Assembly: GCA_015680685.1 (NCBI GenBank)
Contig: MNCI01034636.1
Span: 477,617 to 541,616 of the forward strand
DNA: 64,000 nucleotides
Direction of reading: 5' to 3'
Source: Gnetum montanum
Lineage: Eukaryota > Streptophyta > Gnetopsida > Gnetales > Gnetaceae
This document shows positions 44,976 through 54,175 of the stretch, one piece after another. How positions within the stretch are numbered: position 1 is the first letter of the stretch; every line of letters begins with the position of its first letter. The notes under the pieces were generated by a model. The model searched no databases. It worked only from the letters and a program-made list of their open reading frames with translations, and was not told the origin of the DNA. A program made the translations under genes and the position numbers.

Positions 44976-45845
44976 TGATGAGTGGCAAGGTACCCCTATG
45001 CCCAACCATAAGAAACACAAGTGTTCATGTGCAATCTAGTCGAATTCAATAGACTGTAATTACTAAGTACACTAGAGCTAAATGGTGTGTGCATGTTCTT
45101 TGTTCATTATCTTCCCAATCCCACTTGTCGAATGAAATTGTATGGTTAAGTGTGACTAAGGCATATGATTTTTATTGTTTTGTGTTTTTATGGAATTACT
45201 CACCTAGAATAAGAATAAAAGTAAGAGTGATTAAAAATAAAAGTGATTAATTGCTAAGGAAACTAAAGTCTAATTTAGCCTAAGTAATCGTTCCCACTTT
45301 CCGGACACATCCTGAACTTCATCTAAACACTGCTGGGCTGTCAAACACTAATTGTTTCTAAGCTACCAAGTGTCACACATATGCTCGAAGAGGTCGTGCT
45401 TGTGTAATTTAACAAATTTTTTAATTGATCAAAATGAATTGTTGTGATAATAACACAAATGTAAACTGCATAAAATAAAATAAAATATAAATGCATAAGA
45501 AAAAAAATCTCAAGTGCTGCAAGGATGAATTAAAGAGCTCATATTTATTGCCAACACAATGGTGTGCTTAGGTACATCAATGCATGAATAAAGATCCATT
45601 CACACTTAGACCTCCTGCTGTAGGCACTTGGAAAATATTCTAACTTTTAAATAGACAGATTGCAACAGTTCTGCTACTTGATTGCTAAAAATATGCTCCC
45701 AATTGTGCGCCTGGGCACTATATTTATAGACTCGAGTGTAACCACTCTAATAATTAGAATAACCGTTTTAATAATAATCGCTCTAATAATTAGAATAACC
45801 ACTTTAATAATAATCGCTCTAATAATTAGAGTAATTGCTTCATCA
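44976..45845 (-). repeat. E2 right (5') LTR
   Basis: 870 bp, TGATGAG...TTCATCA. Minus-strand TATA box TATAAATA at 45721-45728 and AATAAA at 45544-45549. Longer than the left LTR, in part because its U3 repeat block (45739-45845) carries more copies of the 'ctaataattagaataac' unit. Confidence 0.9.
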
Positions 45846-46435
45846 TTATCTCACACTTAAACACTTCACTTGTTTTTCTCATCTAAGCATTGAATTGAGA
45901 GATGTTGTATTTCCAAGCAATTCACATCTCTTTATATAGTGTAAGATAAATTTGAAATTCCCACCAATTCCAACAACCAACTTTCCCACTTAGCCAAAAC
46001 CTATTTAATTTCCATCATCATATAGTTGGCTAATTCAAATTCCACTATTTGGTTGTTAAAATTAATTTACCACTAAGTAGTTAATTAAATCATTACTCTC
46101 ACTTACACACATAACAGGTAATGATTACTTGAGATAATATAAATTCAATATGTAAACTAACACTTTAAATTAAATATTTTTAAACTAATACTCTAATGTA
46201 TACCTATTTTATTATATCATATATACTTGCCTAAACACGTGTAGGATATACATACATATATTACGAGTAGAAATTATATAAGTATGCATATATATTATTC
46301 TATTACATATTATAACTAAGTATATATACATTAAATCTTGTATATAAAATTTTATTACTTACTACTATGTATACTAAATATTATATAGTTATATACATGT
46401 GTATATATATATATATATATGTCAGTTGTGGGCAG
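45846..46435. other. AT-rich sequence between E2 and E3, with TA microsatellite
   Basis: No gene. A (TA)n tract lies at about 46393-46420. The segment could hold the 3' LTR of E3, but I could not find a matching copy on the other side of E3. Confidence 0.45.
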
Positions 46436-47340
46436 TTGCCCAAAATAGTGTTTTATATATAAAACATTATACAGAACTTGTAACTCCATTCCACTTAATG
46501 CAGATAACATGTATGTATCTTTCAATAATTGTCTATTGATTTGAAATGGACTAGTCCATACTGCTGAAAATTTGTTTAGCTTCTTTGTATTTCATAACAA
46601 CACAAGATCACTGATTTTGAGAGTCCTTTTCAAAGCCTTTTAATCGAACCACCTTTTAACTTAAGAAGCATTCTTTAATAGGTTATCCTTAGCTCTATCC
46701 ATTTTGGCTTCTCTTTTAATAAGCAAGGTCATGAAACTTCTATTTTTATCGATTTTCTCACTATACTTTTGCACAAAATTGGAGGCCAAACTTATAATCT
46801 TGTTCATAATTCTAACAGGAAAACCATAGACCAAGTTATAAGCTGACATTCCAATAGACTTCTTAAATCTAATATGGCAATTCATAATGCAAATTGCAAG
46901 TAATCGATCCAATTTCTTAGATTCCTATCCACCAACTTTTTAATGTAGAAAATAAGATTTTTATTGGTATATTTAGCTAAGCCATTCCCTTGAGGATAAT
47001 AATTTGAAGAAGAAAATAGAAAGATGGATTTTTTCGATGCCCATGTTATAAATTCTTAAGATTGAAAAGTAGGTCCATTATTGGATACCAACACTTCAAG
47101 TAGACCAAAACAACTTAGAATTTGATCTTCCAAGAACTTAATCACATTTGATGCTGAACATTTTCTCAAAGCTTTTGCTTCAATCCATTTAGTAAAGTAA
47201 TCAGTAGCTGTGAGAATAAACTTATGTCCAACTCTCGAAGGAGTAATTATGCCAATAAAATCTAAGCCCCATTGCTAAAATTGTCTATTTGCGATTACCG
47301 ATTTTAAGGAAGCTCTAGCTTTTTTGACTTTCGATCCATG
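46436..47340 (-). pseudogene. E3 integrase remains (broken)
   Basis: Fragments of the integrase: 'IMDLLFNLKNL' region near 47080, 'CHIRFKKSIGMSAYNLVYGF' and 'PVRIMNKIISLASNFVQKYS' (46880-46750), then 'NTKKLNKFSAVWTSPFQINR' to about 46440. The last block is the typical integrase C-terminal part before the polyprotein end. No intact catalytic triad can be read. Confidence 0.55.
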
Positions 47341-47804
47341 AATTCAACATTTGTAAAATCTTTAAATCCTTAAACTAATATCTTGGTACATACTAGGCCA
47401 ATAAAAACCATATAAGAGTATATGTTACATAGTGAACTTAGGAGATTCATAGAACAAATTAGAATGATCATGAAATTGTTCTATGATAGGACTAATTTGA
47501 TCATTGCGAACACACTCCAACAAAACCCCTTTAAAATCCTTTCTATATAAGATTCCATCTTTAATCAAAAATTTATTTTCTCTTTTAAACAAAGCTCTCT
47601 TTTGCCTTGCAGGTAAGTTACTTAGAACCTTTCACGTATTAAAGAATTCTTGAATTTCATCATACTAGTTTCCTTCATCAGTCTTAAGCACACATACTTC
47701 ATTTTATCTAGCCATTAACTTGGCTAATCCCATTTCTTTAATAGTTTTGCATATTTCCAATGAAAACTTAAAACCTTGAAGCTTTATGAGCCATTTTCCT
47801 CTTT

Positions 47805-48960
47805 TCAAACCAATTTTTTTTTAGCCAAGAATTGCTTAACTATAGGTTCTATTAACATAATATGAACTAATGAGCTTTCCAAGTAATATTTGAAATGTTG
47901 AAGTGCTTTAATAACTATGAATGCCTTTTTTTCTAAGTTTGAATAATTTAATTCTAAATCTTTCAATTGATACCCAAAAAATTTAATCAGTTCATCTTGA
48001 CCTTCATCTTTTTGAGTTAAAATAATAGCAACTGAATCCTTTGAAGCAAAAGCATATAACCAAAAATCTTTCTTCAATTTTGGTTTTACCAAGTATGGAG
48101 CTTCTTGAATGTCATTTTTAATTTTTGCTAAAGCTTTCTTTGATTCTGGTGTTTTCCTTACTAGGATATCTTTCTTAAGCATATGCATCAAAGGTTAGGT
48201 AATTTCAGTGAATCCAAGGATAAATTTCTTAACAAAATTTATCTTTTCAAAGAAAGATCTAAGAGACTTTTACTTGTAGGATGCTCACTATTTTGTACTG
48301 CTTGAATTTAGAAGTTATCTATAGCAATTCCTTCTTGATAGATCATGTGGCCTAGTAAACTTCCAAATTTAACCCAAAGATACATTTCTTAGGATTTAAT
48401 GAAATACCATACTCACGACATCTATAAAAAACTTGTTGGAGATGACCAATATGATCTTCCTTCCTTTTTGAAAAGACAATGATATCATTTAAATAAACAA
48501 CAATGAACTTGCGTATTAAACCTTTAAAGGCTAAATCTATTGCTCTTTGAAAAGTAGCTTCAACATTTGATAATCCAAATGACATTCTTTGATAAGAAAA
48601 ATTTTCCCACTTGATGATAACTGTTGTTTTATATCTATCACCCTTATCTACCATGATTTGATTATGGCCTGAAAAACCATCTATGAAAGATATAATTGAC
48701 AAGCTAATACTTTGATCAACATTTCATCAATTCTAGGAAGTGGATATTTATCATTTTTAGAGGCTTCATTCAAATTTCTGAAATCTACACAAAGCCTAAT
48801 ATCACCATTCTCCTTCCTTACTAGAACAAGGTTAGCAAGCCATGTCTAATATCGAATTGGATATATGATTCAAGCTTGCAATAACTTCTTGATCTCAACT
48901 TCCATATCTAGCTAAAATGATGGATTAAGTTTTCTTTGTTTTTGTTTAACTTTCTTATAA
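47805..48960 (-). pseudogene. E3 reverse transcriptase and second RNase H (broken)
   Basis: RT: 'LVRKENGDIRLCVDFRNLNE', 'KNDKYPLPRIDEML' (about 48830-48740), then 'MSIISFIDGFSGHNQIMVDK' and 'KWENFSYQRMSFGLSNVEAT' (48702-48530), and 'FIVVYLNDIIVFSKR' (about 48515-48470), where the YxDD box is YLND. RNase H: 'KDFWLYAFASKDSVAIILTQ', 'ELNYSNLEKKAFIVIKALQH' (48080-47890). Frames are broken between blocks, and the second catalytic position of the polymerase box has changed to Asn. Confidence 0.75.
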
Positions 48961-49439
48961 TCATTTACCAAAGAAATTTTATGTGTCATCACATCTAGTC
49001 TAAAAACTTTAAGATCATCATAAGACCAAGCAAAATTTTTCAAATTATTTTTAGGAGTAATAATAAATTTGTCTTGAAGACTAAATCCTTTTCCTTCAAA
49101 ACATTTAACATTTTTGGTATCTCAATAGATTTGAAATTCACTGCTTCATAAGCTTGATCATCTGGATTCTGTGTATCTTTTTCAGTAAGCAAATTTTTCC
49201 TAAACTCATGTTTGTAATCAATCACCTTTTGGGAATGGAATTTATCTTAAACCTTGATACTATTTCAGGCATGATTTGACTTTCCAATTTTTGCTTATTT
49301 CTTAACGAATTAAGAAATTGATCATCATCTTCGAATACTTGTAAATGCTTTATGTTATCTGGTACCGATGGTTGATGTTCATTCTCAATTACTACCCCTT
49401 CATACTTTTCTATCTTTTTCACATCTAATGTTAAGGCCG

Positions 49440-49840
49440 CCTTTGCTAAATCATTAGCTATATAATTATCTTCTCTACCTATATGTTCTATTTTATAGTG
49501 ATGAAATTGATCCTACATTTTGTAGACAAGCTGTTTATAGGGTCACAAAAATGAGCTTTTTACTACATAATTACCTTTAATATGTGTTACAAACTAATGT
49601 TGAGTCTCCTTTTATAGTGATTACCTTTATTTCTTTTTCCAATGCTATTTTAATTTCAATACTCAAAGCTTCATATTCAGCCTTTTTGTTAGTACAAGGG
49701 AAAGATAGATGAATTTCCTTTAAAGTTTTAAGGGAATTATCTTTTCCAAGAACTACTCCAACTCCTACACCTTTGGAGTTACAAGAACCATCAAAGTAGA
49801 GTTTCCACTTGCTCTTATTTTGAGATTCCTCTTTCTCCAT
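49440..49840 (-). pseudogene. E3 RNase H domain located between protease and RT
   Basis: Reads 'KWKLYFDGSCNSKGVGVGVV', 'LSFPCTNKKAEYEALSIEIK', 'EIKVITIKGDSTLVCN' and, after a frameshift, 'YKIEHIGREDNYIANDLAKA'. These are the D, E, D and C-terminal H motifs of RNase HI. The pattern (FDGS, TN..AEYEAL, GDS.LV) is that of the extra, archaeal-like RNase H found in plant Tat elements, but here it precedes RT. The last catalytic Asp seems to be Asn. Confidence 0.7.
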
Positions 49841-50029
49841 ATAAACTTCTTGAAGTGTTCAAATTTTGGATTCAATAGCTCTTGTTTCAACAACTTTACT
49901 CTTTCCATTCAAGGTAATATTTTCCTTCATCAAAGGCTCATTGTATATGTATATTTGATTCAACTCCCCTTTATAAGGTAGCCACATGTGTGAATAATCT
50001 ATTGATATGTAATTGGAGAAATTCTTAAT

Positions 50030-50308
50030 CTAACTTCTACTCAACAAAAGACTATGTGAATATGGTATATCTGCTACTTGAATAGTGAATCTACCTTTTA
50101 TACGAGGTTCAAAAGTGATTTCTAATAGAACATTGGACAAATGAGCCACAATCTTCACTCTACTTTTGTTCACTTGAACAATCTTTTTATTGGATCGTTC
50201 AAGAGTTAAACCAAGTTTTTTGCATATAGAAAATGGCATAATAGTAGAGGTAGCTCTAGAATCAACCAAACAATTGTGAAGATACTTGTATTTTAACTTC
50301 ATTTTCAA
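50030..50308 (-). pseudogene. E3 protease
   Basis: A 92-codon open frame with 'HNCLVDSRATSTIMPFSICK', then 'LGLTLERSNKKIVQVNKSRV', 'HLSNVLLEITFEPRIKGRFT' and 'VADIPYSHSLLLSRS'. This is a retropepsin-like fold with the active-site D-S-G changed to D-S-R. The same change is in E4. If the Arg is not a decay mutation the enzyme would be altered; more likely it is an early G-to-A mutation inherited by both copies. Confidence 0.65.
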
Positions 50309-50649
50309 TAGAAAGCAGGAGCTTCTTTATCAAGAGTACAATCATACCTAGTTTTTGCTATCTTATCAATGTTAGATACATAACTTAACTCTAACTCTCC
50401 AATACTCCTTTTACCTTTAATAAGCTCTAAATATTTTCTCTACTAATCTCCTATTTGTAATAGTTGATATATACCGATATTGGCCTTAACGTGTTTCAGA
50501 TCCTCATTCAAATTATATTTTCCATCTTCATAAAAGCCTGGTTTCTTCATCCATTTGTTAAAAGTTTGATTTTGAGTACTTTGCTCTACCTAATCTTCTT
50601 TACTTTTATTTTTCTCTTTAACTTGGCTCAAAAACCTTCTTCTTAGTAG

Positions 50650-52100
50650 ATGGATCAGAAATGATGTTTGGAGGCTTGAAAGTAGTTAAATTTTCCTTTG
50701 ATTGCAAATTATATCCATTTTCTTAATCGTTATTAGACTCTTGATCTGACGATATATCCTCTTCAAAACTTGATAGGGAAGAGGTCTCACTAGATCCATT
50801 ATTAGAATATTTGTTTGCATAATGAACATTAGATAGCTCATTATCAGATTCAATATCAAGGAAATTAGACATAGCAAGATCACTTTCATCCTCATCTTCT
50901 ACTAACTTAGTATCGTGATGTTTATGTTTTCTATTTTTCTTTTCTTCCTTGATTTTAACTTTTGCCAAAGCTTTTTCTAGTTTCACTACTTTGTTGGACA
51001 AGTCTCTCATTAACTGTCATTTTTCAGATTCTTTATTTTCTAACTCTTGCTTTGTTTTAATACGAGATGGCCTGGGTAATGCTTTAAGTTGAGCAATCTT
51101 GCATAGGAATCATAATCTTTTCTTTTCTTTTTTGAGTTGTTATAATCTCTTCTTTGTTCAAATTCAATTATTTTTCTAATTGTATAGCTTCACTAAAGTA
51201 GACATTTAGTGTTAGCAAGTTTGGATTTCTTCTTAACTAGATTGAAATATTGGGGTTCATAGCCTTAAGATAAGTATTTCTAAGCACTTCATCTAATGGT
51301 CTATGTTGTCTTTGAAAGAGTCCACAAATTCTTTAAAACTTAATTGACTCCTTAATTCCTTGTTTAGCTTGTACTAGCCCATAGTATAGTTGCTGTTGAT
51401 CCAATTGAGTTTTAAATTGGGCCAAAAAAATACTTTTCATATCATCCCGACTTGTAATACTATTTCTTTGCAGGTTTGAATACCAAATCTAAGCCATATT
51501 CTTTAAATTTGCTAAAAACAACCTATACACTTATCTTGGTGTTGAATATTTGCATAAGCTAAAGATAACTCAAATAAATGAATGTACTCTTCAGTCAAGT
51601 AAGCTTTTTCAGGAATAAAAGGCTTAGGCAAATATTTGTAAACTACTTTAGGAATATCATTGTAATTTTGAAATCCTAATGGTGTAACTCTTTAGCAAGG
51701 ATTTTCCATCCTATTAGAATTCCTTTTGATTGTTGAACTCTTATACTTCTTTGACCTTCTCTTATAGACTAATAAGCCAAACAGAAGAGGTGATCTTCTT
51801 TATCCTTATGGTCTTTATTCCACTACTTGTTTCAAACTCAAGAACCTTCTTTTATTCTTCTTCTAATGAGTAATTAGTCTTATAATCAAGAATTTCTTTG
51901 GAACCTTTGAGATCTTCCAACCTATTAGTCTGTTTGGTCATGAACCCAAATATAGTATCTAATTTCTTAAGCCCTCCTAGTAACAAAAAAACTATTGGTG
52001 TGCTAGGACTGTTGATCTCTTTGAATGTAATGAACTTAGGTAACAAATTTTCTGCCCTCCTACTAGTGCCAAAAGAACTGTTGGTGCACTAGGACTATCA
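50650..52100 (-). pseudogene. E3 gag (broken)
   Basis: Remains of gag, best seen as 'MRDLSNKVVKLEKALAKVKI', 'KEEKKNRKHKHHDTKL', then an acidic/Ser-rich run (51010-50725). E4 has the same segment at 54940-55200, which confirms it. The upstream part matches E4 54305-54800. Near 52090-51960 three degenerate copies of a ~80-bp unit ('gccctcctagtgcc', 'actgttggtgcactaggact') are present. Confidence 0.55.
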
Positions 52101-52250
52101 AGCTTATGAACTTAGATGGCAAATTGCCCTCCTTCTAGTGCCAAAGAACTGTTGGTGAGCATTTGGGACTGCAAACGTTTGGAGGCCTTTGGTCTCATGA
52201 CCAAGGTCATGGGATGTGAAAGTGTTTTCTATTAGGGTTTAGGTGCTTAC

Positions 52251-52640
52251 TGGTTCCAAGATCATATCCATCATTACCTTGGTAGTAGTAGCCTCCAAAC
52301 CCTAGTCACATCATGAAAAAAAAATATTTTGCATAAATCTATAATAGAAATTCATTACGGTAATTATTGTTTTGTTTTGTTTTTTTTTTATTTTTTTAAA
52401 TAAATATCTCATAAATCTCTCTTCTCCATTTTTTTTAAATGATTGAGTTTTCCATTTAAGTAAAACCATATAAACATATGATTGGTTAGCAAAAGAAATA
52501 GCGTAGGATTAACCCAAGTATCCTTGTACGTGTATGCATTTCACGATGCCGTCAACCACTAGTTTAGGTGACGGAATGTTCATGTGCAGTAGCACAATTC
52601 CCAAGTCCTGTTGATGGGCTTCACCAATGGCATTCTAACT
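52251..52640. other. Segment with T-rich run, nothing recognised
   Basis: Contains a T-rich tract at 52364-52400 (an A-tail if read on the minus strand). At 52196-52211, just outside, 'catgaccaaggtcatg' is a 7-bp inverted repeat. No gene. Confidence 0.4.
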
Positions 52641-53274
52641 ATTAATCAGCGCTTCAGAAGGGTCCTGAGGCCTCCACTAGGCTCATTGCAGGCATCACCA
52701 ATGGCAGCCTCAAAGCTGGGAAACAATTCGTGCTCATACGTTTCCAAATAGTTGATGGTCAAGAAGTAACGAAGCCAAGCTGTGGTTTGCTCCTATGCAT
52801 AAATCCAATTGCATTCATGCGTCGTTTCACACAGCCATGGAAATGGCGGATGCTTCTGATCCTACTGTAAATGACGGTTCCTCTGCCATTAATGTAGAGT
52901 GGCCACAACTAATTGTCTGCTCCTGCTCCTCCTGAGACATATTCCTGGATCCATACTGGCTTGTTTTATTGGTTGGAATTTTGGCTTGTTTTATTGGTTG
53001 GACTTTTGGTTGTTCTGGTGGGCTTCGTTGGCTCATAAGCAAACAGATTTTATAAAAAGTTGAACAAGCATCCATCCGTCATCATGTTCATGCCCCGTTT
53101 TGCTCTTTCCTTTTTCAGCAAAGATGTGAGGAAAAGAGCAAAAACCAACAATGACCAATAAACACGCGCGAATGTGTGAGTCATGGCGGGAACCTTTGAT
53201 GCTCCCAAAGGCCAATCCATGCAAATGCAATGTTTTCCTCGCACGCCCCGTCCCAAACTTGATTTATGACCCAA
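52640..53274 (-). pseudogene. Unrecognised minus-strand gene fragment
   Basis: GC-richer than the elements around it. Reading down: 'MTHTFARVYWSLLVFALFLT' (53225-53165, hydrophobic, signal-peptide-like), then 'MSQRSPPEQPKVQPIKQAKI' and 'SQEEQEQTISCGHSTLMAEE' (53035-52870), then in another frame 'AWLRYFLTINYLETYEHELF' and 'PSFEAAIGDACNEPSGGLRT' (52775-52655). Coding-like composition, but broken by frame changes. I do not recognise the family. A 25-bp tandem duplication (52958-52982, 52983-53007) lies inside it. Confidence 0.35.
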
Positions 53275-53629
53275 ACTTGGCCCTTCGGCCTTCGGTTACA
53301 AAAGTAGCCCTTTCGTGATTCCGTGTGTTTGTTTATTCAATCGTATTCCCTTGTTTTCTGTGATCTGTGTCGATGCCATGAATCTTGATTGCTTGCTGGC
53401 CACTTCTGGTAAGATTTTAATGCGTAGACATCAAGGACAAGGCAATACCACGTAAGGCAAAGCAAGGCGGCCATTTCAATGTATAGATCCCGACAAAATT
53501 TCATTGGAAATTATAAAATACGTATGCATTGCGGAATGCTCCCGAATCCAACGTGAACAGTTCATCAAAATTCATCCAAAATCGTGCATCTCCGATGCAT
53601 AATTATGCGGCCATCTCCGAATTCAAATT
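53275..53629 (+). other. 5' flank of pseudogene copy 2
   Basis: No coding sequence recognised. It may represent the 5' leader or promoter of the parent gene of the At4g15545-like copy. The last few bases before 53640 ('atccg(g)cgagtg') are shared with copy 1. Confidence 0.35.
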
Positions 53630-54170
53630 TCTTTATCCGGCGAGTGTCACTTTTCCAAGGAGGCCAGCAGCAAATTTTATGTGGATGTGCCTCCTCAAAT
53701 CCTGAAAGCTCTTTCCAGGGAGGCTGAACAAGTGCTGCACATAGCCAACGAAATCAGTTGCTTAGCATTTGCAAGCAGCCTCACCAAACTCGAAATGGAA
53801 GTCCGTGAGCTTAAGTGGACCATATTTGAAAAAGATGAAATCATACAATCTCTTGAAGAAAGAATCTCTGTTTTGCAGCAAGATCTGGCCGAGGCATCAG
53901 CCCAATTATCGTTGCCCCTGGAACAGCAGGCAAAGCTTTCTCGGAAAATAGCTCTTTAATGCTTATGGTAAAGAAGCTTAACAAGGATGTCACAAAGTTG
54001 GAATCTTTCAAGAAAACGCTAATGCAATCACTTCAGGAAGATTACTAGAATTCAAATTTCGAGACAATAAAGATGGAGGTCAGCCAAACGGATTCAAACA
54101 TCCTAGATCAATGGAATTATCTTCAAAAGAAGAATATTGCTACAGTTTCTTTGGTTTTCTCTTTAATGTA
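53630..54170 (+). pseudogene. At4g15545-like coiled-coil protein, pseudogene copy 2
   Basis: Open frame from 53681 'MDVPPQILKALSREAEQVLH', 'IANEISCLAFASSLTKLEME', 'IFEKDEIIQSLEERISVLQQ', 'DLAEASAQLSLPLEQQAKLS'. A frameshift follows at about 53945, then 'SLMLMVKKLNKDVTKLESFK', 'KTLMQSLQEDY', stop, 'NSNFETIKMEVSQ'. This is the conserved N-terminal coiled coil of the At4g15545 family (from memory it has a similar ENASL..VK.L..DV.KLE.F.KTLM block). No intron is seen within the aligned part. The C-terminal half is missing. Unlike copy 1 the frame continues past 'NKDVTK' as in the family. Confidence 0.7.
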
Positions 54171-54175
54171 AATCT

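Larger units (their letters stand above)
35756..45845 (-). mobile_element. Full-length Ty3/gypsy element E2 (Athila-like)
   Basis: A complete minus-strand LTR retrotransposon of 10,090 bp. LTRs at 35756-36592 and 44976-45845 begin TG(A/T)TGAG and end CATCA. Flanking ctatc (35751-35755) and ttatc (45846-45850) form a 5-bp target duplication with one transition. A primer site resembling tRNA-Asp, gag, protease, RT, RNase H, integrase, a 2-kb untranslated 3' part and a purine-rich site are in the usual order. 'VFMDDFSTYG' in RT, the tRNA-Asp-type primer and the long 3' non-coding region point to the Athila/Tat side of Ty3. All genes are broken. LTRs differ at roughly 5-10% of positions by eye, so insertion is old. 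Confidence 0.9.
46436..52250 (-). mobile_element. Ty3/gypsy element E3, LTRs not identified
   Basis: Minus-strand element of a different family from E1/E2, very AT-rich. Order by reading down: gag (about 52100-50650), protease (50308-50030), RNase H (49840-49450), RT (about 48960-48350), second RNase H (48191-47805), integrase to about 46440. The family order with RNase H in front of RT is unusual. Heavy decay: dozens of stops. I could not define LTRs or primer site, so the element limits are approximate. Confidence 0.7.
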
